64,000 nucleotides of DNA from Buttiauxella agrestis ATCC 33320 (GTDB taxonomy: Bacteria; Pseudomonadota; Gammaproteobacteria; Enterobacterales; Enterobacteriaceae): positions 2,852,001 to 2,916,000 of the forward strand of contig JALKFA010000001.1 of the NCBI GenBank assembly GCA_024169445.1. The letters run 5' to 3'. A program made the position numbers and the translations under genes. Shown one piece after another: positions 10,675 through 20,301 of this stretch; position 1 is the first letter of the stretch, and each line of letters starts with the position of its first letter. Under the pieces are notes generated by a model, which had not been told where the DNA came from, did no database searches, and was given only the letters and a program-made list of their open reading frames with translations.

Positions 10675-12636
10675 ATGAATAAATTTATCGCTGTAGATGC
10701 GCAAGAATGCATCGGTTGTCACGTCTGCGAAATTGCCTGCGCAGTGGCTCACAATCGACAGAGTTGGCCAGAGTCTATTGCCGCTTTTCATCCACGCATT
10801 GAAGTTATTTCCCACCAGCAAAACCATGTCACGGTCACCTGCCATCACTGTAACAATGCCCCTTGTGTCACCAGTTGTCCGGTGGGGGCATTAACCTACC
10901 GGAACGAGCAGGTTCACCTGAACGAAGCGCGCTGCATTGGCTGTAAAAACTGCGTGCTGGCCTGCCCATTTGGGACGATAGAAATGGTGAATGCCGGCCA
11001 GGATGCTATCTGGCTGGCGCAAAAATGCGACCTCTGTGAACAGAGTGAAAGTGGTCAACCCGCCTGTGTGGCCCATTGCCCTGCGGATGCACTCAAACTA
11101 ATGGATGACCGTGAGTTAAACGACTTACGCCTGCGGCGGCAGAAAATGGCGCTCAGTGGCGCGTCGGCTGCGGTTCGTCGCCAGAGTTTATTGGACAAAC
11201 CCGCCCGCAATGGCGCTGAAAAACTCCCGGCGATACAACGCAAAATGCACTTCGAAGAGATTTATCAGGGCTTGTCCTCTTTGCATGCGGTTAATGAAAG
11301 CCAACGCTGCATCCATTGTGCGCAAAAAGCGCGCTGCAACTGGACTTGCCCGCTGCATAACGCTATTCCTGAACTGCTGCGTTTGGTTGCCGAAGGTAAG
11401 ATTATTGAAGCGGCGGAATTAAGCCACCAAAGTAGTTCACTGCCTGAAATTTGTGGGCGAGTCTGCCCGCAAGAACGCTTGTGTGAAGGGGCTTGTACCT
11501 TAAAACCGCACAGCGGCGCGGTGGCTATCGGGAATATCGAACGTTACATCACGGACACCGCACTGGCTCAGGGCTGGTGGCCTAAAGTGTCGCCAGATAT
11601 CGCAACACGCAAAGAGCGAGTGGCGGTTATTGGTGCCGGTCCTGCTGGATTAGGATGTGCAGATATTCTGGCACGCCGTGGTATTCAGGTCGATGTCTAT
11701 GACCGCTATCCTGAAATCGGTGGGCTGCTGACCTTCGGTATTCCTCCCTTCAAGCTTGATAAACAGTTGCTTGCCATGCGGCGCGAAATCTTCAATTCGA
11801 TGGGCATCGAGTTTCATCTCAACTGCGAAATCGGGCGCGACATCGCCTTTAGCGAACTGCTGTCCAGCTATCAGGCGGTATTTCTGGGTGTTGGCACCTA
11901 CGATTTAATGCGTGCCGGGCTGGAGCACGAAGACTCACCGGGGGTCGTGCAGGCGCTACCATTACTGACCGCTAGTGCGCGTAGAGTGATGAACCTTGCT
12001 GATGATGCCGCCACGCCCTGGATTGAGCTAGCTGGGAAACACGTCGTGGTACTTGGCGGTGGTGATACGGCGATGGACTGCTTGCGCACCGCGATACGCC
12101 TGGAGGCGGCAAGCGTGACCTGTGCTTATCGTCGCGATGAAGCCAGCATGCCGGGTTCAAAGAAAGAAGTGGTGAATGCCAGGGAAGAGGGTGTGGAGTT
12201 CCTTTTCAATGCGCAGCCGCAATTCATTGAACGTAATGACAATGGCGCGGTGACAGGAATTGGCCTGATTCGCACGCTTTTGGGCGAACCCGGCAGCGAT
12301 GGACGACGGCGTCCGCAGCCTGTCGTCGGCTCAGAGTTTGTACTGCCCGCCGATGTTCTGGTGATGGCCTTTGGTTTCCAGCCACATGCGATGCCGTGGC
12401 TGGAAACTCACCAGGTCACTTTCGACAAATACGGCCTGATTGAAACCGGTAAAGCGGGGCGCTTATCCACTCAAACGCAGCACCCGAAAATATTCGCGGG
12501 CGGTGATGCGGTTCATGGTGCTGATTTAGTGGTCACGGCAATGGTCGCCGGGCGGCAGGCGGCACGGGACATTCTGGTGATGTTGGGTGATTCATCCCCC
12601 ATTCAGTGCTCACACAGTCAGGAGCCGTTGCGATGA
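10675..12636 (+). CDS. ygfT: YgfT (UacF)/AegA-like Fe-S and FAD oxidoreductase
   Basis: A 653-residue fusion. The N-terminal third is a ferredoxin-like multi-[4Fe-4S] module: C12, C15, C18 and C22 in CIGCHVCEIAC, then CHHCNNAPCVTSCP, CIGCKNCVLACPFG and CDLCEQSESGQPACVAHCP. The rest resembles the glutamate synthase small subunit: CIHCAQKARCNWTCP, ICGRVCPQERLCEGAC, the FAD motif VAVIGAGPAGLGCAD and the second Rossmann motif VVVLGGGDTAMDC. E. coli AegA and YgfT are implicated in anaerobic, formate-dependent urate breakdown. The start at 10675 follows AAAAGGG and matches the AegA N-terminus. It overlaps ygfS by four bases. Confidence 0.9.
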   Translation: MNKFIAVDAQECIGCHVCEIACAVAHNRQSWPESIAAFHPRIEVISHQQNHVTVTCHHCNNAPCVTSCPVGALTYRNEQVHLNEARCIGCKNCVLACPFGTIEMVNAGQDAIWLAQKCDLCEQSESGQPACVAHCPADALKLMDDRELNDLRLRRQKMALSGASAAVRRQSLLDKPARNGAEKLPAIQRKMHFEEIYQGLSSLHAVNESQRCIHCAQKARCNWTCPLHNAIPELLRLVAEGKIIEAAELSHQSSSLPEICGRVCPQERLCEGACTLKPHSGAVAIGNIERYITDTALAQGWWPKVSPDIATRKERVAVIGAGPAGLGCADILARRGIQVDVYDRYPEIGGLLTFGIPPFKLDKQLLAMRREIFNSMGIEFHLNCEIGRDIAFSELLSSYQAVFLGVGTYDLMRAGLEHEDSPGVVQALPLLTASARRVMNLADDAATPWIELAGKHVVVLGGGDTAMDCLRTAIRLEAASVTCAYRRDEASMPGSKKEVVNAREEGVEFLFNAQPQFIERNDNGAVTGIGLIRTLLGEPGSDGRRRPQPVVGSEFVLPADVLVMAFGFQPHAMPWLETHQVTFDKYGLIETGKAGRLSTQTQHPKIFAGGDAVHGADLVVTAMVAGRQAARDILVMLGDSSPIQCSHSQEPLR

Positions 12637-13115
12637 CACAGTTTATTCACGTTAACCCCGATCGCTGCATCGGGTGTCGCACTTGCGAAATTGCCTGTGG
12701 GCATGCACACAGTGATAGCGATTTTCGCCCCAGGTTACAGGTGATGAAACTGCATTCATCCACTCAGCCCGTGATGTGCCATCAGTGTGAGAATGCCCCT
12801 TGCGTGGCGGTTTGCCCGGTGCGTGCGCTGGTGCAGGATGAGAGATGTGTGCAGCTCAACGAGTCGTTGTGTATTGGCTGTAAAAACTGTGTGATGGCTT
12901 GTCCCTTTGGCGTCATCGATATAGCTCTGACGCCTGAAAAAAACATCCAAATCGTGAAATGTGATCTTTGCCAGCAGCACCAAAGCGGCCCCGAATGTGT
13001 AAGGGTATGCCCGACCGCGGCGCTGGAGAAAAATGATAGTCATTCGGTGAAGCAACAAGCCACCCTACGCCGCCGCAGTGCGGCTTTGCAGAGCGTGTAT
13101 TTCTCGTTGAAATAG
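12633..13115 (+). CDS. ygfS: YgfS, four-cluster ferredoxin-like electron carrier
   Basis: A 160-residue protein resembling HydN and the N-terminal part of YgfT. It has four cysteine groups: C12/C15/C18/C22 in CIGCRTCEIAC, CHQCENAPCVAVCP, CIGCKNCVMACPFG and CDLCQQHQSGPECVRVCP, enough for four [4Fe-4S] clusters. It probably passes electrons to or from YgfT, with which its start codon overlaps (ATGA), implying translational coupling. Whether the partner is a formate dehydrogenase or a purine hydroxylase cannot be told from the sequence. Confidence 0.88.
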   Translation: MTQFIHVNPDRCIGCRTCEIACGHAHSDSDFRPRLQVMKLHSSTQPVMCHQCENAPCVAVCPVRALVQDERCVQLNESLCIGCKNCVMACPFGVIDIALTPEKNIQIVKCDLCQQHQSGPECVRVCPTAALEKNDSHSVKQQATLRRRSAALQSVYFSLK

Positions 13116-13119
13116 CCAA

Positions 13120-13148
13120 CAATACGGCCCGATTATCGGGCCGTATTG
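13120..13148. terminator. Bidirectional terminator between ygfS and ghxQ
   Basis: Perfect 13-base arms CAATACGGCCCGA and TCGGGCCGTATTG with a three-base loop, placed between convergent genes. The U run is short (ATTGCTT), but the stem is very GC-rich. Confidence 0.75.
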
Positions 13149-13154
13149 CTTACG

Positions 13155-14522
13155 TCAAATTGCCCAACCACCCGCGTAGAAAATGACCAATACCAGGGCA
13201 ATCAGCACTGTGCCGATATTCAACCGACGCCAATCATTTGAGAACACACGCCCCACCACCAGTGTCACAAAACCCAGCATAATGCCGGTGACAATATTGC
13301 AGGTCAGCACGATAAATACCGCGCACACTAGGCCGGCCATCGCATCCACAAAGTCATCGAAATCGAGTTTTGCCACGTTGCTGAGCATCAATAACCCGAC
13401 ATACATCAGTGCCGGGGCGGTGGCATAACCGGGGATCAGGAAAGCCAGCGGCGACAGGAACAGCACCACTAAAAACAGTGCGCCGACCACCACTGCGGTT
13501 AAGCCCGTTTTCCCACCCGCCGCGGTTCCCGCTGCGGATTCGATATAAACCGCCGCAGGAGACGCACCGACCAGGCCGGATAAAATCGAACTCACCGAGT
13601 CGGCGGTTAACGCTTTGCCGCCATTGATAATTTGGTTGTTTTCATCCAGCAGATTCGCCTGGCCAGCAACGGCACGTATTGTCCCGGTGGCATCAAAAAC
13701 AGCCGTCATTACTAGCGCCAGTACACTTGGTAACACCATTGGCTGTAACGCGCCCATAATATCGAGGCTGAAAATAAGTGATTTGCCGTCTTCTCCGCTC
13801 AGACTCGGTAACGCCACCAGCCCGTGATACTGCACATTGGGGTCGAAAATCAGGCCGATAATCGAAATGGCAATAATGACCAGTAAAATCCCCCCAGGGA
13901 CACGCAGTTTTTCCAGCCCCAAAATGACGGCTAAACCTAGTAACGTCATGATGACAGGGAAGGTGGTGAAGCCACCGAGCGCTACCGGCAACCCTTCAAT
14001 TGGGTTCTTGATGACCAGCCCCACGCCACTTGCGGCAATTAATAACAAAAACAGACCAATCCCGATGCCGGTACCGTGGGCGATCCCCATTGGCAAATTA
14101 CGCAATATCCAGGTTCGCACGCCGGTTACCGAAATGGCGGTAAACAGCACCCCCATCAGGAACACCGCGCCTAAAGCCACGGGAATGCTGATGTGCTGCC
14201 CTAACACCAGGCTGAAGGCGGTAAAGGCAGTGAGTGAAATGGCACAGCCAATTGCCATCGGTAAATTGGCCCACAGCCCCATCAGTAATGAGCCGAAGCC
14301 CGCTATCAGACAGGTTGCAACAAAGACGGCACCGGGCGGAAATCCGGCTTTCCCTAACATACCTGGCACCACGATCACGGAGTAAACCATGGCTAAAAAT
14401 GTGGTAATGCCAGCGAGGACTTCCTGGCGAACGCTGCTGCCGCGTTTCGTAATACTGAAATAGCGGTCGAGCGCCCCTTTTCCCTGCACTGTGGCAGGCA
14501 CATGCGATGAATCGGTCGACAT
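13155..14522 (-). CDS. ghxQ: GhxQ, guanine/hypoxanthine permease (AzgA-like NCS2)
   Basis: A 455-residue inner-membrane proton symporter, the same length as E. coli GhxQ. The N-terminus reads [19 protein letters not shown] and leads into the first helix, [19 protein letters not shown], typical of the AzgA branch. The conserved TSSTTVxIES-like region appears as [22 protein letters not shown] near residues 315-335. It is last in a probable xanQ-guaD-ghxQ transcription unit, with gaps of 27 and 44 bases. Assignment to GhxQ rather than its paralogues rests partly on gene order. Confidence 0.9.
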   Translation of the reverse strand: MSTDSSHVPATVQGKGALDRYFSITKRGSSVRQEVLAGITTFLAMVYSVIVVPGMLGKAGFPPGAVFVATCLIAGFGSLLMGLWANLPMAIGCAISLTAFTAFSLVLGQHISIPVALGAVFLMGVLFTAISVTGVRTWILRNLPMGIAHGTGIGIGLFLLLIAASGVGLVIKNPIEGLPVALGGFTTFPVIMTLLGLAVILGLEKLRVPGGILLVIIAISIIGLIFDPNVQYHGLVALPSLSGEDGKSLIFSLDIMGALQPMVLPSVLALVMTAVFDATGTIRAVAGQANLLDENNQIINGGKALTADSVSSILSGLVGASPAAVYIESAAGTAAGGKTGLTAVVVGALFLVVLFLSPLAFLIPGYATAPALMYVGLLMLSNVAKLDFDDFVDAMAGLVCAVFIVLTCNIVTGIMLGFVTLVVGRVFSNDWRRLNIGTVLIALVLVIFYAGGWAI

Positions 14523-14566
14523 AATTCTGTCCTTATCAACGATGAAGTGACGGTTTTTCCTGTTTG

Positions 14567-15883
14567 CTATGTTCTTTCGTACACCAGTTGGCCATCGACG
14601 TAAGTGCGATAAATCGAGCGGTCATCGCCCAGCGTTATCATCACAAACAGCTTGTCCATCAGCGACACCGAATTGTCATAGCGCAGTTGTTGCAACGGCG
14701 TGGCGGTTGGCTCAAGAACCACAAAGTCAGCCTCTTTGCCGATGTCGAAATTGCCGATATAACTATCAAGTCCTAATGAGTGCGCCCCGCCCAGGGTAGC
14801 AAGATAGAAGGCTTCATAAGCCGACAGCCGGTAGCCCTGAAGCTGCATCACTTTGTAGGCTTCATTCAGGGTTTGCAGCATATTGAAGGTGGTGCCCGCG
14901 CCAATGTCGGTGCCAATCCCGACCTTGATTTTCTTGCGCCAGGCTTTTTGCAGATTGAATAAGCCGCTGCCGAGATAAAGATTGGATGTTGGGCAAAAGG
15001 CGATGGTGGAATCGGTGTGATGCAGGCAATCCCACTCGTCTTCCTCCAGATGAATACAGTGGGCAAAGACACTGTTTTTGCCGGTCAAACCGTAGTGATG
15101 GTAAACATCGAGATAGTTTTTGCGCTCCGGGAACAACTCTTTTACCCAGGCAATTTCGTCCTTGTTTTCGCACAAATGGGTGTGAACCCAGGTATCGGGA
15201 TATTCCTGGCGCAGACGCTGCGCCATCGCCAGTTGTTCAGGCGTTGAGGTCGGTGCAAAACGTGGCGTGATGGCATACAGCAAGCGGCGGTTTTTGTGCC
15301 AGCGCTCAATTAGCGCCTTACTTTCCAGGTAGCTACTTTCTGCCGTATCCAGCAACCATTCAGGCGCATTGCGGTCCATCATCACCTTACCGGCAATCAT
15401 GCGCATATTGATATTGCTCGCCGCTTCAAACAACGCGTTGGCCGATTCCGGGTGAACGGTGCCAAACACCAGCGCCGTGGTGGTGCCGTTGCGCAGCAAC
15501 TGTTTAAGGAAAAACGAGGCCATTTCACGGGCATATTCGGGGTCTTTATAGCGCCGCTCGGTGGGGAAGGTGTGCTTGTTTAGCCACTCGAGCAACTGCT
15601 CGCCATATGCGCCCACCATTTCACTTTGTGGATAGTGAATATGGGTGTCGACAAAGCCCGGAACGATGAGCTTGCCGCGATAATCACGCACGCGGATAGC
15701 ATCCGGTACCCGTGATTTCCCTTCTTCCCACGAGCCAAACCACACCACTTTACCTTCACTGATTAACAGCAATCCATCTTCAACAAAGCGCAACGCTGAC
15801 TCGATTTCTTCAGGGTGCGAAATTACGCGTGTCACATCCAGGAAGTTCCCGCGCACGGCCTTCAGGTTTTGTACACCAGTCAT
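14567..15883 (-). CDS. guaD: Guanine deaminase GuaD
   Basis: A 438-residue zinc amidohydrolase converting guanine to xanthine and ammonia in the cytosol. Metal ligands are seen in [11 protein letters not shown] (about residues 75-85), in [10 protein letters not shown] (about 235) and in [10 protein letters not shown] (about 325). The conserved guanine-recognition region includes [11 protein letters not shown]. Its position between the xanthine and guanine/hypoxanthine permeases fits a salvage-to-catabolism role, feeding xanthine to XdhABC or XdhD. Confidence 0.95.
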   Translation of the reverse strand: MTGVQNLKAVRGNFLDVTRVISHPEEIESALRFVEDGLLLISEGKVVWFGSWEEGKSRVPDAIRVRDYRGKLIVPGFVDTHIHYPQSEMVGAYGEQLLEWLNKHTFPTERRYKDPEYAREMASFFLKQLLRNGTTTALVFGTVHPESANALFEAASNINMRMIAGKVMMDRNAPEWLLDTAESSYLESKALIERWHKNRRLLYAITPRFAPTSTPEQLAMAQRLRQEYPDTWVHTHLCENKDEIAWVKELFPERKNYLDVYHHYGLTGKNSVFAHCIHLEEDEWDCLHHTDSTIAFCPTSNLYLGSGLFNLQKAWRKKIKVGIGTDIGAGTTFNMLQTLNEAYKVMQLQGYRLSAYEAFYLATLGGAHSLGLDSYIGNFDIGKEADFVVLEPTATPLQQLRYDNSVSLMDKLFVMITLGDDRSIYRTYVDGQLVYERT

Positions 15884-15910
15884 GTTTTAATCCTCAGTGA
15901 TTCACAGCAC

Positions 15911-17305
15911 TCACTCCGGTTCTTCGGTCGCCACCGGGGTTGCACTGGTCTCTTTTTGTCTTAACGGGATAAGCAAATTCAGGATGATGGCCGTCAGGCC
16001 TCCGGCGCAGATGGGGTTTTCCACCAGCACGAATAACGAAGCGGGCAAAATGCGGAACACATCCGGATCGTATGAAACGCCAAGCCCCAGCCCTAGTGAT
16101 GTGGCCACAATCAGGGTTTCACGCCGCCGTAGGCCGTTAGAGATGATGATGCGAATCCCGGCAATGGCGATCATCGAGAACATCAGGGTCATTGCTCCGC
16201 CCAGTACCGGCGCGGGAATGGTGGTAAAGAAGCGCCCGATAACCGGGAAAAAGCCCAGTACGATAAGGATCACGGCGATTACGCGCCCGATATAGCGTGA
16301 CGCCACACCGGTCATCTGAATAACGCCGTTATTTTGCGAAAAGGTGGTCAGCGGCAGTGAACCGAGTGCCGAGGCGATAACCGACACCAAACCGTCGGCC
16401 AGCACGCCACCTTTCAGGCGCGACTGGTATTCATCACCTTCAATCGGCTGGTTTGACACCATGGCGGTGGCGGTAATCGAACCCACCGCTTCCAGCACAC
16501 TGAGCAGATAAATGGTGCCGACCACCAGAAATTGAGTGATATCAAAGGTAAAACCGAACTTGAAGGGGACGGGCATGGTGATCAGCGGCAGATTACGCAT
16601 ACTGCTGAAATCCACCATTCCGAGGCACAGCGCGGTGAGATAGCCGACAATCAAACCCACGGCAATCCCGACCATGCGCAACAGCGGGCTGCGGCAACAG
16701 TTGAAGCCAATCACTACGACCAACACCAACAACCCGACACCAATGTTTTCATAGTTACCAAAGGTGCCGCTGTGTTTGGCCGAGAACCCGCCGCCAAAAT
16801 CAATAATGCCGACTTTTATCAGGCTCAGGCCAATCATCAACACCACCACTCCGCTCACCGTCGGGGTGATGACGCGGCGCAACGCGGGCAGAATAAATGA
16901 CGAACCGACCACCAGAAAAGCGCCGACAAAAGAAACCGCCATCATCGAAGAAAGGATCAGTTCTTCATGAAAACCGTCTTTCTTCATCGCACCGCCAAGG
17001 GCAATCATCACGGTCACAAAAGAAAAATTAACTGACTGAATCGATAACAAACCCGAACCAATCGGGCCATAACGATTGACCTGCAACCAGGTGCCAATAC
17101 CTGAGGCGATCATTGCCATCGAAACCAGGTAAGTGGTGGTGGCGGTTGAGAGTTGCAGCGAGGTACCAACGATCAGCGCAGGCGTAACCATCGGCACAAA
17201 GATAGCTAACAGGTGGGTGATAGCGCCCACTAAAGACTGGTAAAACGGTGGTTTGTCTTCCAGGGCATAAACCAGTTCAGAATCGGCATTGCTGAAATCA
17301 GACAT
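15911..17305 (-). CDS. xanQ: XanQ, high-affinity xanthine permease
   Basis: A 464-residue NCS2/NAT proton symporter for xanthine. The NAT signature is QNNGVIQMTGVASR, as in E. coli XanQ, and the first-helix His appears in GAITHLLAIFVPMVTPAL, a segment known to set affinity. First gene of xanQ-guaD-ghxQ. A BIME separates it from xdhD, the upstream gene on the same strand, and no convincing own promoter is visible in the 125-bp gap, so read-through from the ygfK operon is possible. Confidence 0.94.
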   Translation of the reverse strand: MSDFSNADSELVYALEDKPPFYQSLVGAITHLLAIFVPMVTPALIVGTSLQLSTATTTYLVSMAMIASGIGTWLQVNRYGPIGSGLLSIQSVNFSFVTVMIALGGAMKKDGFHEELILSSMMAVSFVGAFLVVGSSFILPALRRVITPTVSGVVVLMIGLSLIKVGIIDFGGGFSAKHSGTFGNYENIGVGLLVLVVVIGFNCCRSPLLRMVGIAVGLIVGYLTALCLGMVDFSSMRNLPLITMPVPFKFGFTFDITQFLVVGTIYLLSVLEAVGSITATAMVSNQPIEGDEYQSRLKGGVLADGLVSVIASALGSLPLTTFSQNNGVIQMTGVASRYIGRVIAVILIVLGFFPVIGRFFTTIPAPVLGGAMTLMFSMIAIAGIRIIISNGLRRRETLIVATSLGLGLGVSYDPDVFRILPASLFVLVENPICAGGLTAIILNLLIPLRQKETSATPVATEEPE

Positions 17306-17332
17306 CTGGACACTCCTGTACCTACCAGTAAT

Positions 17333-17420
17333 GGTGGATGTCGCTTGCGCTTATCCACCCTACAAAAGCCCGTCATCCACGATTTTCGTAGGTCGGATAA
17401 GCGCGAGCGCCACCCGACCC
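17333..17420. repeat. BIME (two REP units) between xdhD and xanQ
   Basis: Two REP-type units in opposite orientation: GGTGGATGTCGCTTGCGCTTATCC, then, after a linker, GTAGGTCGGATAAGCGCGAG ending near CCCGACC. In a polycistronic message this could stabilise upstream RNA or moderate read-through into xanQ. Confidence 0.8.
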
Positions 17421-17430
17421 CATTACCGGT

Positions 17431-20301
17431 TTACAGTTTCCCTAAGGCATGGAGGATTTTCTCAGGGGTGAAATGCCACTCTCGCAGCCACACTTTGCAG
17501 GCATCGTGGATCGCTGTCGCAATAGCGGGAGCCGCGCCGTTGACGCCAATTTCTGAAATAGACTTGGCACCGTACGGCCCAACATGGTCCTCGCTGGGAA
17601 CGAGAAATGCGCGGAAATCACGGGGAATATCGCCAATCATCGGCGCACCATAGGTACGCAGGTCGCGCGTCAGTGGGATGCCGTGGGCGTCATACTGAAT
17701 TTCTTCAGTCAGGCTATGCCCGATGGCGCGCATCGATGCGCCATAGATTTGCCCCAATGCGAGGTCTGGGTTTATCGGCGTACCACAATCGAGCAAGGCG
17801 TAGAACTTGTTGAGCTTGATTTCGCCAGTACGCGTATTCACCGCCACTTCCGCAAAGTTTGCCCCAAACGGGAAGGCGAAATTCGGGGTGATATAACTGG
17901 CGGTGGCAACTAACGTCCCGAATCCGGTGCCGGTTTCGGCCTTGTGGGCAATTTGCGCAAAGCTCACTTCGCCTTGCTTGCCGCGCACAATACCTGGTGC
18001 GGCCAGTTGCACATCTTCCAGCGGTTCGCCGATCATTTGCGCGCCGTGGAAGAGAATTTTATCGCGTAAATTCTCCGCGGCATTTTTCGCCGCGTTACCG
18101 GAGAAACAGGTGCCAGAGGAGGCGTAAGCGCCTTTGTCGAACAGCGCGTGGTCGGTGTCACCCGAAATCACGTGGATATCAGACAGCGGGCAGCACAGCA
18201 CTTCAGCCGACAACTTCCCGACCACGGTATCAAGGCCAGTACCGATATCGGCACCACCGGAGTGGACGATAAACGTCCCGTCAGATTCCAGTTTGATCAT
18301 GCAGTTGGCCTGGTCAATATCCGGGATTCCCGATTTCTGCATGATGATGGCGACGCCACGCCCGGTATGCCAGTCGCCCTCTACCGGTTTGGGTGCATCC
18401 CAGTCGATTAGCTGACGGCCTTTGCGCAATATCGGTTCTAACGCGCAACTGGCTGCGACTGGAATTGAGGTGGGCATTTTCCCTTCGCCAATCGCCCCGA
18501 GGATTTTCAACTCCTGGCCTTCACGGACGCGGTTAATTTCCACCATATCTAACTGGTCGATACCCAGTTTTTCCGCCAGCTCAGCCATTGCCATGGTCAG
18601 CGCAAAGTTCCCTTTGGGTGCGCCGTAGCCCTGGTATGCGCCGGTTGGGCAGATATTGCTGTAGTAAGTGGTGACCTGGAAATCGACGTTATCGCAAGGA
18701 TAAAGCGGCAGCGACAACGCAGGGCCATTACACGGCACCGTGAGGGCGTGGTTGCCATACGGGCCAGTATTGGCGCGGAAATCCATCTTGATGGCGGTCA
18801 GACGGCCATCTTTTTTGGCACCGATTTTTACCGTCACTTTGGCGACGTGGCGCGAGGTGTTAGCGATAAACTCCTCTTCGCGGGTGTAGTGGAAATAGAC
18901 CGGGCGTCCGGTTACGCAGGTCGCCCAGGCGCAAACTTCTTCCAGCAAAATATCCTGCTTGGAACCAAAACCGCCGCCGACGCGCTCTTTGATGACATGG
19001 ACTTTATGTTGTTTGAGCCCCACTAAACGCGCGACCTGGCGGCGCAAGTGCCACGGAACCTGGGTTGAAGCATGGATAACCAAACGGTCACCCACCCAGC
19101 GGGTGAAGCAAACGTGGGTTTCAGTCGGGCACTGTTGTACCTGTTTGGATTCGTAGGTGCGCTCGATAACCACTTCGGCGTCGGCAAAGCCTTTGTCTAC
19201 GTCACCAATGCGCCCATGAATACCGGCGGCGATGTTTTTTTCCGGGCGAGCGCCAATCGGGAAATTGATAATCATGTGCTCGTCACGATCGGCAGCCTGG
19301 CTGTTTTGCGCTTCGAGGTCCGCTGGCGCACCGTTGACGTAAACCACTTTTTCGTCATGCACGCGTGGGGCATCAGCCGCCATCGCTTCGTCAATCGACA
19401 ACACAGGTTTTAAAACCTGGTATTCAACCTCGATAAGCTTAAGTGCTGCCAGGGCAATCTCGGCACTTTCTGCGACCACCGCCGCAACGCGATCGCCGAC
19501 GTGGCGCATTTTTAGGCCAAACATGCGGCGGTCAAGCGGCGAAGGTTCGGGCGCGCTTTGCCCGCCTGGAGTGTAATAAATATCCGGGCAGTTTTTATGC
19601 GTGATCACATGAACCACGCCGGGCAAGGCTTCCGCTTTGCTGACATCCAGACGGGTAATCAGCGCGTGCGGGTGCGGGCTGCGTAACATCTTCACCACAC
19701 AGGCATCCGCAGGAACGCGGTCTTCGACATAACACGGTTTGGCCTGCACCATCATCGCCGCATCGGTTTTCGGATGACGCTTGCCGATAACCGCGAGGTC
19801 ATGGCGAAAGGTTGGGGTGACGGTGGGCTGGTAAGTGGGGTCGGTCAGACGTGTTTTTGCCAGATCGACCACTTGATAAAACTGCTGGTAACCGGCATCA
19901 CGGCTGAACAACCCTGACAATGCATCATCAATATCTTCGCGAGTCGGTGACGCAATTCGTTGCAGTAAATCGGTGAGAATCAGCGCGGCGGCAGGGTCGT
20001 TGTAGCCTGATTGCACTACGCCTGTATCGACCATCGCCTGTTGTACCAGGCTTAACTGGTTCCAACTGCCAAGTGATTCGGCGGTTTTTATCTCGCCGCC
20101 TTCAAGTTGCCCGGCAATCAGTAAAGAGGCGTTAACGATGATTCCGTTGCACCAAATGGCATCTGAACCGGCAAAACCAAAGCCGTCGTCGCTGTTGCGC
20201 ACCGAGTGTAAACCCAGCCCGAACAACAGTTTTTGCACATTTTCCCCGGCCACGCAGTCAATTTCGCGGGGTGTTCCGTTCAGCGTAAAGTGAATCATCA
20301 T
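17431..20301 (-). CDS. xdhD: XdhD, fused purine hydroxylase with a cysteine-less ferredoxin-like N-terminus
   Basis: A 956-residue xanthine-dehydrogenase-family protein, the same length as E. coli XdhD. Residues 1-150 align with the two-[2Fe-2S] domain of XdhC, but every cluster ligand is gone: the CxxxxCxxC region reads SVRNSDDGFGFAGSDAIW (33-50) and the CGFC motif reads QSGYND (97-102). The molybdopterin domain (about 170-956) keeps GGGFGSKQDI and a C-terminal GAKSISEIGVNG containing the expected catalytic Glu. It overlaps ygfM by four bases. E. coli xdhD is tied to anaerobic purine and urate use. Electrons probably leave through YgfM and YgfK (inference). Confidence 0.93.
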   Translation of the reverse strand: MMIHFTLNGTPREIDCVAGENVQKLLFGLGLHSVRNSDDGFGFAGSDAIWCNGIIVNASLLIAGQLEGGEIKTAESLGSWNQLSLVQQAMVDTGVVQSGYNDPAAALILTDLLQRIASPTREDIDDALSGLFSRDAGYQQFYQVVDLAKTRLTDPTYQPTVTPTFRHDLAVIGKRHPKTDAAMMVQAKPCYVEDRVPADACVVKMLRSPHPHALITRLDVSKAEALPGVVHVITHKNCPDIYYTPGGQSAPEPSPLDRRMFGLKMRHVGDRVAAVVAESAEIALAALKLIEVEYQVLKPVLSIDEAMAADAPRVHDEKVVYVNGAPADLEAQNSQAADRDEHMIINFPIGARPEKNIAAGIHGRIGDVDKGFADAEVVIERTYESKQVQQCPTETHVCFTRWVGDRLVIHASTQVPWHLRRQVARLVGLKQHKVHVIKERVGGGFGSKQDILLEEVCAWATCVTGRPVYFHYTREEEFIANTSRHVAKVTVKIGAKKDGRLTAIKMDFRANTGPYGNHALTVPCNGPALSLPLYPCDNVDFQVTTYYSNICPTGAYQGYGAPKGNFALTMAMAELAEKLGIDQLDMVEINRVREGQELKILGAIGEGKMPTSIPVAASCALEPILRKGRQLIDWDAPKPVEGDWHTGRGVAIIMQKSGIPDIDQANCMIKLESDGTFIVHSGGADIGTGLDTVVGKLSAEVLCCPLSDIHVISGDTDHALFDKGAYASSGTCFSGNAAKNAAENLRDKILFHGAQMIGEPLEDVQLAAPGIVRGKQGEVSFAQIAHKAETGTGFGTLVATASYITPNFAFPFGANFAEVAVNTRTGEIKLNKFYALLDCGTPINPDLALGQIYGASMRAIGHSLTEEIQYDAHGIPLTRDLRTYGAPMIGDIPRDFRAFLVPSEDHVGPYGAKSISEIGVNGAAPAIATAIHDACKVWLREWHFTPEKILHALGKL

